Shown here piece by piece: positions 21,631 through 33,600 of a DNA stretch of 64,000 nt (positions are counted from its first letter, which is position 1; every line of letters begins with the position of its first letter). The notes below the pieces were generated by a model, which saw only the letters and a list, made by a program, of their open reading frames with translations, was not told the DNA's origin and did not search any database. This stretch comes from Amphibalanus amphitrite (lineage: Eukaryota; Arthropoda; Thecostraca; Balanomorpha; Balanidae). The translations under genes were made by a program, and so were the position numbers. The stretch covers positions 248,001 through 312,000 of the forward strand of contig NW_024881518.1 of assembly GCF_019059575.1 (NCBI RefSeq), in the 5' to 3' direction.

Positions 21631-24600
21631 ATGGCGACCGAAGTTCTTCTGCTAACAGCAAATGTTGGATCTATTTTCGAGGATGTAAGTTCAGTTCAAG
21701 TATATTAAATTCCTGATTCACTATCTTGTTCATACATGTACCCATGTTCATAGAACTAGAAGTGACTTCTTGTACTCTTTTGACCCACCACCAACTGACT
21801 GGAGGTGCTGAATGGCCTCTCTGTGAAGTGCTGCTTATTTTTTAGAACTCTTTTTTTGTCCTTGTTGCTTAGTGAATAAGGTGCCCAACTGGTTACCGAC
21901 TCAGTCAGTGACTCAGTGCCGGAAATGAGGCCGCTTTCTGGTCCCGGCGTTTTATTCTCCTCGCGGGCTAATCCCGTCCAGCATTTAGCCTTTCGGGACC
22001 CACTCAGGGTCGTGGTTGTTTTCGCCGCTCGCCCCAGTCGAGATGCAAAGTTAATAGTCACACGAAGCTTATTTAGGGCCAGCCAAACCAGGCTAGTCTG
22101 GAGTTACCTACTGTTAAATGTATGCATATAGATGAAAGAAAAAGGTTTTGTAGAATCGATTAATTTCGAAGTCGTATATTCAGAGACCCCAAATAAACTT
22201 CCTGCGACCATCAACTTTGCATCTCGAATGGGCCGAGCGGCGAAAACAACCGCGGCTCTGAGAGGGTCCCGAAAGGCTAAGCGCTAGACGGGGCTAACTC
22301 TGCCGCCCGGTGGCAAAAAAGCGTAAAGCAAAAGAAGCAAGTTTTCAGGAGAGCCGATTTAAAGTTGTTATGGATTATTAGGAATTGTTTGGGCCCTCTC
22401 TGTCGTACAAACTTCGAAATAGCACCGTTGTAAAGCATTTCGATCCAGCATCAAGGCAGTGTTACTTAAAAATAATAAATCGGGCCATTACAGCAGCATA
22501 ACGGCCCAAACTTCTTTGCCGTCCGCTGAAATGCACAACCGGCCAATAGCACCGTAACCAAAAAAGCGCATTGTCTCTGTATGTCAGCCAAAAAAGCGTA
22601 AGATGTGATTTACGCTTTTTTACCAGACTTTCCTCAGATATATCGAGCACAGCACGCTTTTTTAACCATGCGTTATATGCATTAACTCACGAATGTTTAT
22701 ATTCTTAAACATTCATAAACACGATTTTTTATTTACTTCCTTTTGAGGAGCAGTTTTGCTCACGTTTTTTGCAACACTGAGTACATGCGGGACATACACC
22801 AGAGGGTTACAGGGCCGAGGCACGCTCTTGGGCTCTCTAGGCATCCTGTCCCTGGAGGGGGAGGGGGGCACCGGCTAGGGGCGTCTGTAGGGTTCAAGGC
22901 GGATGGTACATATCGGAAACTGTTGACACGTACGCGAAACAAATGGGAGCTAGGCTGCGGGGCACCGACCCTTATGAATATTATGCAACACTGCCATGTT
23001 GTCGGTGTAGACTGTTGTCTCGGGCGGCACCTGCAGGGCCGCGATGAAGGCGGCCAGGTACTCTGCCGCGTAGATTGGCAGGGGCCTCTCGAGTGGGATC
23101 GCTAGGGCTGCCAAGTTGTCGGCAAACCCGAGCTGGGACGGCGTGGCGTCCACCGCCACGCGGTGGTCGTGTTCCCGGAACCAGTTGTGGTAGTCCTTGT
23201 AGTCGAAGGACCACACTGGTGGTTCCACACACCGTCGTGAGCCCACTGCTTCAACCGTGGGCCTCTTTGGAGGGTAGCCACGATGAGCTGGAGAGGCAGC
23301 TTTGCAACGGGCCGAACCAAGTTGAGATATCCGGACTGTCGGACAACTGTTGCGCTTGGTGCTCGGAGAGAGAGCTGATCTGAGCCAGGGCCCGCAGAAT
23401 CCGGCGTTGTAGGCGGTCTGGGATCGAGATCCGTCGGTGGTTCAAATCGTTTTGAAGGCCCAGGTAGGTGAGGCTCTGCGAAGGATCCGATGGATTCTTT
23501 CTTGTTGATCTGGAGCCCGATATCCGTGAGCAGCGCCGGGATGCCGAGTAGGTGTTCCGGCTGCGGCGCGTAGAACAGGAAGTCGTGCAGGTATACACGT
23601 ACCTTGGCCTGGACGAGTGGGAACCTGTTCCTCATATATTTGGTCACGCTCTGCATTACCAACTGCATTATGGCCGGAGCGGACGCCAGGCTCATCGGCA
23701 GCACGGTCCACACGTACTCTTCACCGGTGGAGAGCCGAACGCCCATGAACGGCTGGAGGGCCTGGTGTAGGGGAATATGGTAAAACCCATGTTGCAGGTC
23801 CACTTGTATAGCCCACTGGGGACTCTCACATTGAAAGAGGTCCAGCGCCCTGGCAGGTAACAGGGCGGAGGGTTCAACAGGTCTTGAGTCGGGTAGAACT
23901 GGCCACGGGCCTCCCGAGGTATAAAGGTCCGAGCACCTGAGGTCAGGCTGGAGGCCACCCGGTGATCCTGGGCCACCACCGGACTCACTGTGGGTCGGTC
24001 GTCTATGTCCACCTCGTGTTTGGGCGAAGCTGCTGTTGACTGTGGACCGCCGATGAACGGCAGGGGCGATTCGTCGTCATCGTCGGCGTCTTCCTCTTCC
24101 TGGTCGTTGTCCTCTTGGTTCTGGTCCTCGTCCGGGTCTGGAGGTCCAGAGGCGACTGCAGGGAGGGGCGGCTGCTGTGGATCTGACTCGGCGTCCTGGG
24201 CGGGCAGATTCTGCAAGGCTCGAGCTTGGTCGGCCATTTTCCTAATCTCGGCGTCTGTGAGACGGCGGAAGTGGTCCATGAAGCGCTGCGGCCTGGGTGG
24301 AGAGGGCTGCAGCTGCGAAAGGTCCACTGTAGTCGGTCCCCGGTAGCTATCGTCGGAGTCCGACTCAGACGGCGTGGAGGCCTCCGGCGGGTCGCCCGTC
24401 CCGCTGCCGCCCAGCACACTCTCGAGATCTGACAGCTAGGGCAGAGGGGAGGGCGAGGCAGGTACCGGCCGGGTGAGGGAGTCAGCAGCTGGTGGAGGTC
24501 CGGGAGCGACCCAATCTCGTCGATGGTCAGCTGGGACTCTGCACTGATGAGGGACCCCGCAAACGAGAGCGTATCATCGTCGCGGGGGAGAGGCTCGTCC

Positions 24601-27600
24601 GGAGCAGGTGGTACCTCATCTGCTGGGACGTCAGCTGAGCGCGGCCGCTCCGGGAGCTGGAGCAGGAGAACCGCTGGCTGCCGTCGACGAGGGAAAAGCC
24701 TCTGGAAGAGGCGCCCGGCCACCGGCTGCCAAGCCGGGGGGCCCTGGGGGACCCGGCTCACGAGCTCCGTCGGCGCGGGAGAGGACCGGAGGGACCGTTG
24801 CTACAACCCGCACCGTCGCGTGCCAGGCGCCCATTATACTATTAATGCGCACCGCCCGCGGCAGCCGCTGCCTGCCTCTTGCGACGGCGGCGACGGCTGG
24901 CAGCAGGGCCGGGGGCCACACTCTCGGCACATTGTACCTGAGGGGCCGGGGCTGGTGGCAGGTGTAGTACTGGGGCGGGCGGCGGCAGCTGGACTCCTAG
25001 CTGCAGTAGTTCCAGGCCTGGAAGTGCGGTTAAGGCAGCCGCCCAGCCGCGGTGGCCGACTATGACGAACAGTTTCAATATGTCTTGGAGAAACTGGAAG
25101 TCCTGGATGTCGGCCGGGGGCTGTAGCCAGTAGGAGTACCCGGATCTTCTGTCGGTCCCGCGTCTGGTAGTTGTCGTTGATGAGTCGTTGAACTACCAGG
25201 TAGTCCCGCCCCTGTTGGTTGAACACTGGCGGGGGAGCACCAGTGGTGGGGGCCCGTCCATCGGGCGTAGGTTAGCCGAACCCGGGCGCGGTGTCGAATC
25301 TGGTTGCGACGGCTCGGCTGGGCGAGCCGGAGGGGGCGGCTGCAAAAGCGCCGCCACTCGACGGGCAAGCTGGTCCAGCTGGTCGTCTCCGAGAAGCACC
25401 GGCTGGGGGGCAGCTGCGCCCGGCGGGCTGCCTGTCGGGCTGTGGGCCAGGTCGAATTGTATCCGGCGAGCGACGTGGCTTCTGGTATTCCGCGAGGGCG
25501 TGTCAGCAGTTGCGAGGGATTGCTGCGAAGTTGAGGGCGTATTGGGCTGACTTCGACCCATCCGCCCGAGGAAGTGCGGGATCCGTACGCGGGTAGGCAC
25601 TAGAAGTGCGCCCCGCTAGGCCAGAAGCGGGAGCCCGCCGAGATATTGGCACAAGATTGTGCCAACAACAATGCAAATTTGCACTTATTTGGTGCCTCCG
25701 TTAAAATTTTAGCGAAAAAAAAAACGTATCTTGACTTGACTCCATTTTTAATTGCAGCCAAAAAAGCGTGCTGGATGTTTTGCGCTTTTTTGCCTGCATC
25801 AAATCCGCTGCCAACGGGAGGTTACGCTTCCGCTCATTATTGCTGTTAGTCCTTCGTAGCAGGAAGAAAAGCGCGTGAGCACATTTACGCTCCCTTGCCT
25901 GCAAGCCGGATCACTTTATCGAATGTACACGCTTTTATTCCATTAAACATGCATTTTACGCCTTTTTGCCTGATGTTGCATGACTTTAAACAACTATGCA
26001 CTCGCAGCACAATAAAGTTATTGCACATAATTCGTGCAATATTAGTGATAGCCACCTAAGGCCAATGTCAAGAGATGCGTTTCGTTACGCGGAAACGAAT
26101 GATATCAAAAAGTCATATTCGCCCAAAATCAAGTTACGCTTCTTTACCTCCGGGCGGCAGAACTCACCCGGAGAATAAAACGCCGGGACCAGAAAGCGGC
26201 CTCATTTCCAGCACCAGTGTCCAATGGCCGTCAGTTTGAGGCAGGGAGAGCACATACTGACCTGCATTGTTATTCAGACCAGAGGCCTCTTGCACCAAAA
26301 TCCTCTTGCACCAATGCTTGGATTATTTTGCATCGTATACCCAGTCCAAGTCTCAAATGCAACAATTTGCGTGCAAAACTTAGCAAGCACATGTAGGATT
26401 ATGCATTCGGCTATTGCAAACAAATTTACCACCGTTAGATTAGGTTATTCTGAAACAGGTTTTTCGATTTTACCTAGCTAGGTAGTTTGGTGCAAGAGGC
26501 CTCAGCTTGCAATTGGCCAAAATGCAATTGGCTATGCTAGACCCAGGAACTTGTTATCATTTATCTACGTCTATGATATATTAAAGTTTTGGCTCAAAAT
26601 CCTGCTGGTGAACCAGGCGCGGACGATATGCCCGAGTGGTGGGCCCGTGATGACACACAACAAGCTCCGCGTAGTGATCACCTGTGCTCGTGACCATTCA
26701 GACTTAGTTTCTGTGCGGGTCTCAATGCGGGCATTATGGGCCGGGCTGGGCCGCTCATACTGAGATTTTTCCGTTATATGGGAAAGACTCCGCTCGCTTC
26801 GCTCGCTCCGTAATTATTCGGACGCCCCAACCCCCAAATCATCATCATCATCATCACCATCGACTAAATTTCCGTTAAAAATAACTCGCGACTGATATTG
26901 CAAAATTCGTTCAGCGTCTTTTTTTCATGCATCGGTATTCCATTGTTTTGGAACGTTGTATTTTTTCGTCGAAAATTGTGTGTGCTGAGGACGATTTTGT
27001 ACGTCAGTGCACACCAGCTTCGGTAAAAAAGAAACATATTCTTGTCCCGACCATTGATTGTTGATTGCAAATGCAAATATAGAACACTGACAATATAAAA
27101 CTATGAGCTCTATAAGACGGGCATGCTGGATGTACAAAATCAATATTCGTCAGATACGATATAGAAATCGCTCTGAATTCACATTTTTTTACGGTTGCGA
27201 AAAATCCGGGCTCATGTAAAATAGCAATACCTCACTAACCTCTTTGCGACTCAATAGCGACATAATGGCCAAACGACACGCTTTCAAAGCGCTAGCGGCG
27301 CTCTCGGCCCGACTAACGCTGTAATCTCATAAAAGAGATTAGGAAGACTCTCCTCTTCACTCGGCTTCGCCCCCTTCAAACCTGATTATTCTTATCCAAT
27401 TGACGTCTGCTTGTGACGTGCATACAGCTGGTATGATAAAGAGTTCCTTGTCAAATAGGTAGATGACGTTGCACTTAAGTCGCGACCATGTAAAGTTCAA
27501 GGGTAGGCTGCCTTCGAGCCTGAGAGGTGGGGAGGTGGGAGGGGAGGGGGTAGTGCGAGCTTGTGACCTGTTGAACCAACCCGGCTGGACCAAACTGCTT

Positions 27601-30600
27601 CATGTACTGGCTTACTACGGACTTATTAACCAACTCACTTTCCTTTTGCAGCCCGATCATATGCTGAAAATATGGATCGACGAGTTTCTGAAGGTAAGGA
27701 TGGCAAAGTAATATTTTTATGTTTTACTGAAAAGCCGTTTAAAAAACCTTTTTTTCTGGTAGCAAAACAGCGGCGCCGTTCTATGATATGCTCCATTTTG
27801 TTCTTAAGAACAGACTGGTATTCTGCTCACGGTAAAGAGCCAATAGTGTCGCATATTCAGGTTCCGTTGTAACCTTGGCTGTTTATGAATTAACCCTCGC
27901 CCGTATTGGTGTTTTTTCTAGCCGCGAACGTATAAGGGAGGTCTGTTGGACCCCCCCCCCCCCTTGCCGTTTCGCCCCTGATCGAGCTAGAGCTTCGCGA
28001 AAAAAAAACGAGCGTGTTGTCCGTGACGAGAGGAAGCCGATTATACCCAATTTTAAGGTCCTAGGTCATCGGTTGACCTTCCAGGTCAGGTCAACCGATG
28101 ACCTAGGAAAAAATCGGGAAGTTGCGACCTTCGGGAAAAAGTCGGGAAAATTGCGGCCTGTTAGAAAGTCGTGAAGCGTGGCTGCTATGGGGTTTTTCGG
28201 GGTGCTGATCACGATTATCATGTTAGTTTTGATCACAGATGATGTTTTCATGCATTTAGGCCAGGTCGAGTCAGGTCAGGTCAACCAGTAAGGGTATTCG
28301 TAGTAGGTGGCAACCGCCTCTGACAGCTTCGTAACATATTACGAAGGCACCAAAACTACATCGTAAATGTTCAAATGGTTGCTAAATTCGAATTCAGCTC
28401 CAAAAACCAGCCTAGAAACATGTAAAACTCGAAAAAGTGAACCGAGGTCATCAAAGGTCAATGACCTGACCTGACCTTCCGGTGACCTTGACACCCACCC
28501 TAATGCATTGGAGCAACATCATATCCCATGTTCGAACGCTTAAAAACACGAAAAGACTCAAACGCGCGGCTAATGCGAGCCGACATACGCCGAATCGCGA
28601 TTCCGGCCAAACATGGTCTCGAAAAGTAGGTCACAGGTCAAAGGTCATTAGGGTCAGGGTCATGAAATTTTCAGGGTAGGTGTAAAATTGATTAACGCGA
28701 GGGTACTGAAAGTTTCGTCGCGATCGGCCGCTTTTTACGCGATTTATTCGCGAAAAACCGAGCGGGGTCCGTTCGACCCCCCCCCCCCCTATACGGGCGA
28801 GGGTTAAGGTACCTAATCGTAGAACGGTTGACTTGGCACTATATCGTGAGCACTGAAGAAAAGTGATCTTAGGCACTTTGTTAACCCGGCGGCCGCTGGG
28901 CCTCCCCGCCGGCCGCTGGGGGGGGGCACATAGTTGCCCCCCCCCTTTACTTCTGCGACGATATCGTCGCAACGCGAAGAGATTGAGAAACGAAACTTCG
29001 CGCACATCTTCCTTAATACCTAGCCGAGGTTGTGTCCAGATTTGGTGTCGATCCCATTTGAAATCACGTCACAGTGACGTCAGAAGTCAAATTACAGATT
29101 TGCGACTCTGGCAGGTTCCTCACGATATATCTGACATATGAAAATGAATATAAAGGACTGATTATATGGTCAGGAACTAGTTGAAAGTGTACTTAGATGT
29201 TTTCGGATGACAGTAGATGCTGCCTGGTTCATTTACAGTTGTGTTTCATGCTCAGCGATATCAGAAACGGTCCATATCGGAAAACGACAACTTTATGACG
29301 TCACTGTGACATCATCTTAAATGCTACAGCCACCAAACTTTTCTCAAACATTGCTTAGGTATTCATTTGAAGCTTTGCCAAGTTTCACGTTCGTAGCTCA
29401 TCAGGTTTCGGAGATATTCCACAAAACGTAAAGGGGGGGGGCAACTTTATGCCCCCCCCACCCCACCCCCAGCGGCTCGTGGGTTAAGCTCTGAGTACCT
29501 TCTGTCGCTGGAGGCCGGCCCGCGGTCATCGCTGTTTGCGCTGTAACGAGAACCGTAGATGCGTTTATGGCGAATGGTTGATAGCTCGGAACGATAACCA
29601 GCTTTTCCTTTGTGTCTCCTAGCTGATACGGGAACGGAGGCCCGAATTCGTGGCACTCCATTGTCAAGAAGTAGGCGGCAAAAACTACGAGACCAGTATG
29701 CAGCATGTCGACAGCTTTGTTAGGTGAGCGATGCGACACTTTTGCGCCACGCTGGCACTGTCGGGGTTTGAGTGGACAGTTGGCTACGATATCGGGGGTG
29801 GGACAAACTAACAGCCAACACAACATGGGAATGTCTTGTATCATGGGAAATTTGCACCATTAGACGTCCTGCTTGATAAAGATCTGGCTCACCTGGCTCC
29901 ATGAGGTATGCACTTTTTATGTTTTCTTTTACTTTTTCAATGTCGTCAGTTGAGGCTTTCCTGTTTCATACATTGCTTTTAGCATAACATATATCAAATA
30001 CGTTTAGCTAGTATTTCGTCGTGGTGACGTCTTTGTTCCTTTATAGCACATCTGCTATATCTATCTTTGGATAAGTTTTATGAGACCATTTAACATTTAA
30101 CATGGTAAACTAGTTTTCATGAACAGCGAACATTCAGGCCTAGCGTACGTTTCCAGAGAGATAATACCTGAAAACAGAAAAGCAAGGAATCGAAAAAATG
30201 AACTCTTTATCACGTATTCGGTATCCGTCAGTCATCAGGCGGCCCCGCTGGTCTGATGTTTGTACTCTGGCTGTGGCCGGTCGTGCTCGATCCGCCGGTG
30301 ACAGCAGACAGTGACCCTCGTCCCTGTGACTCCCCCCAGGGACGTGTTGGCCAGTCCAGAGATCGACAGCCAGTTCGACCGGGCCGTCATACTGCTCGAC
30401 AAAGACTTTAACCGGGCGGCCAGTTTCACGGCGCTGGGCAACCTGTACCTGATCAGCCGCCGGCTGCAGCAGGCTGACCTGTGGGACTGGGCCGGTGAGA
30501 CACTCGGCGGCGCCTCACTTGTAGACAGTAATCACGGGGAGAGTCGGGGTGTTCTAGTGCACCTCCCACAGGGAGAGTTGTGGGAGAGTTTTGAGACATC

Positions 30601-33600
30601 CGTGCAACCATCGCAGCGAGAGCTGTGACAAACTTTGTTTCGTTCTAAGTACGTTAGACGTGATTGCTTCTTATGCCTACTGCAGTGAGAGATTAGACGC
30701 ATTAATAACTGGCCTGGCAGTACAGTCAAGTAATGACTATCCAGCTGTGTCCCGTGTGCCTGTCGCAGTGAGAAATGTGACACATTTTACTACCTAAAGC
30801 GTATATTACAGACTTGTCATAACTGTCTGGTGCACCTGCCGCAGCCGAGCGCTACCGGCCGGTGGAGGGTCACGAGGTGCACACGGGTGACCTGGCCGCC
30901 ATCTCCGAGGCCGACAAAGACAAGTTCCCGCAGGAGTACTTCCCCAACTGCAAGTGGTCGCGCAAGGGCTACCTGCGCACCCGCTGGCGTATACGTGGAA
31001 CTGAAATCGACTTAGTCAACATTCATCTCTTTCACGACGCGTGTAATATGATCGCCATTGAAACGGTAAGGGCGCCGGTGGATTCTTAAACCACCGCTAG
31101 CACATGTAGGGTAAATGTGGATTTGTGGGTGCAGGAGGTCAGAAGTCTGCGAGGCCAGAAATTAAGGGTATATAGGGGTATACTGAGGGATATGCTGTCG
31201 TCGCATATGTTTAAATTTCAACGTACCAGCGAACGAGCTAGCATATCGGCGATGAGGCGCTAGCGGATCCGACTGGTGTACATCAGGCTTTTGGTGCTGT
31301 TTTAGTGCAAACATATCTGGAGAAAGTGCCACGCTCCATTGCTGCCTGTGCAGGGTTATGTCCGGTGCAGCCGTGCATTTAGAGATTTGAACACGGTCGT
31401 AAATGTTTGGATAATATTGGCTTGAAAGCGCTGATTTCTGTGATCACTTTGCACGGTCGTAAATGTCAGTAATCCGATGTTATGCTTTTCAAACTCTCCG
31501 TGTTGAATATGAATGCATTTTGTGGTACGTAGACGCTGCTTTCGGTTATTGGTGCAAATGACCCTCATTCAACGCTTAGTCAGTGTTGGTGATATATGTT
31601 CAGAATATACAGCAGCACCGATAGTTGATACCCCCCCCCCCCCGGCGCCCAGAGTCCGTCTCCGTACAGCGAGAACCGACGGCGGGCCCTGCAGCACACC
31701 CTGGACCGGTTCCACGCTGACCGGCACAGCAACGTACCCTTCTTCATCTTCGGAGACTTCAACTTCCGGGTCAACGCGCACGGTGTCGTCAAGGTAGGGC
31801 TGTGTTCAGGTTGTCATAGGTGGATAGCGATCACTGCCGTGTGTTATTTTACAATTTGTTGGCGTTCTGTCATTAACCCCAAGTCGGTATGATTTGTTAC
31901 CGTCTCATCCGACATTGGTCATAATAACAGGGTGATTACGGAGCGAGCGAAGCGAGCGGAGTCTTTCCTTAGATTAACGGAAATTTCTGAGTATGAGCGG
32001 CCGGCCGTGCGGACGCTTTTGCGAGGCTTATATCTCAGCAACCACTTGACCGATTTACACGCGGTAATTTTTGTAGGGTAGCTTCATTCCTTCTACCAAG
32101 TATTGGACTATTCCCGATGCATGCGGGTGACCCCTTATGCACGTGCCACGTGCAAAACGAAGAGGTGTCAGTTTTGTAATTGTTGCAATATCTCGGTAAC
32201 TACTTGGCCGATTGCGCTGAAAGTTGGCATGTAGGTAGGCACCCACTAGGCACTGCATATCCATGTGCCAGAGTTGGGGTGCTGCTGCACGTGCGCACGT
32301 GCAGGGGTCATTTCCAGATCTCGAGAACGGCTGGACCGATGGCGCTCAAATTTGGTACACGGTTAGGGACCAGTTAGTAGGGTGCCGTGCACAAGTCAGT
32401 TGGGACCCATTTTGCACGTGCGCACGTGCAGGGTGCCGCTTCCAGATCTCGAGAACGGCTGGGCCGATTGTGCTCAAATTTGGCACATCGCTAGAAACCG
32501 GTCAGTAGGGTGCCGTGCACAAGTCAGTTGGAGGTACTCCCTCGAAATTTCGCACGTGCAAGACTCACCCCCTCGCTCGCTCCGTTAGTCGCCCCAAAAG
32601 GCGCTATACTGGTAAATATGATATCGAGCTACATAGAAAGGAAAATTTTGACGTCTTCTTGTATTCAAGGATTGCCCTTAAAAATTAAAATGCTTGTATG
32701 TTCCTCTGTTCTGACGGGGTCGTATCCGGACGTAGCATTTTTTTGTCTGGTAGTGTCTGAAAAAGGCGTGATCTGATTGTCCGGCAGTGTGCGAATGGCT
32801 GTTATTGTATCCCGTACCTGACGGTGTCCTTGGTCCGTTCCGCGGCAGCACCTGACCAAAGATCTCAAGCCGCTGGCCAAAGCTGATCTGGAGATGGTGG
32901 AGTTCCACGACGACTCCGAGACGGTGGTGTTGAGAATCGGCAAAAAGGAGTTCTTCCACTCCACACACCAAGACACATTTCTGCAGGACATATCGTGGGT
33001 GAGTACGGAGCTCAGTCCTCAGATCGCCCCAGTTGGGCAGCAGGGGTACCGCCCAGCTATCCATCATTAGCTTCAGCAGGCCATTCGCAACGACTTTTGA
33101 TGGATTTCGGTTTGATCTGGCCCGAAACCTTTCAGCGTTTTTGCTTCAATGATTGTTCAATGTTCATCAAACTTCTGTTGAAAATATTTTCTTGGGAAGA
33201 CTAAATTTGATATTTTGGAGACAAAGGCGCTTAGTATAATAAACAAATAATGGCGTGTGTAAGATCACACAGATACGCACTGTTCGTACAAGAACTTAAC
33301 ACGCGACACATTTTATCTAAGTCTGTTTGCCGTGTGCCCCAGCTATAGACGTAAGTTTGAGACTGTTGATCGCATGTTTTGCGTGTGATTGTTCGTGTGT
33401 GCGTGCTCGCGGGAGACGATAGTTAACTACCGTTTCGGCGTAGTGGGTGTATAACCCCTTGCCTCTGACTTTTTCCGCCTCCGCCTCTGCAGCTACTGAG
33501 TTTCGACCAGGAGTTGGATGAGTTCAGGGACCGCCTGCACGAGTTTCCCATCGAGTTTCCGCCGTCGTATCCGTTTGAGGAGAACGTGGACCGGTCCGAG

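Larger units (their letters stand above)
21916..26214 (-). mobile_element. Inverted-repeat element carrying a decayed RT/RNase H polyprotein
   Basis: A 45 bp inverted repeat bounds the element: 21916-21960 on the left and 26170-26214 on the right, with one mismatch (starting GTGCYGGAAATGAGGCCGC). Inside both ends lie many copies of an AAAAAAGCGT-like motif in both orientations (22315, 22559, 22588, 22610, 22657; 25759, 25782, 25930, 26132). Between these are minus-strand reading frames: a Pro/Ala-rich gag-like frame, an acidic frame, and reverse transcriptase plus RNase H. Several frameshifts break the series. No integrase, tyrosine recombinase or aspartic protease was recognised. Inverted termini suggest DIRS-type elements, but the diagnostic recombinase is missing. 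No target duplication was found. Confidence 0.65.
21685..27651 (+). other. First large INPP5A intron, filled with mobile elements
   Basis: The intron has donor gtaagt and acceptor cttttgcag. It contains the inverted-repeat reverse-transcriptase element (21916-26214), a small inverted-repeat element (26282-26503) and a copy of a GCGAGCGAAGCGAGCGG-containing sequence (26745-26816). The remaining stretch (about 26820-27640) shows no gene or recognised repeat. Confidence 0.7.

Noticed and set aside
21916..26214. Endogenous hepadnavirus
   Set aside because: A few polymerase motifs resemble hepadnaviral ones, but the same motifs occur in DIRS- and gypsy-like elements. No terminal-protein, core or surface gene was recognised, and the ends are transposon-like inverted repeats.
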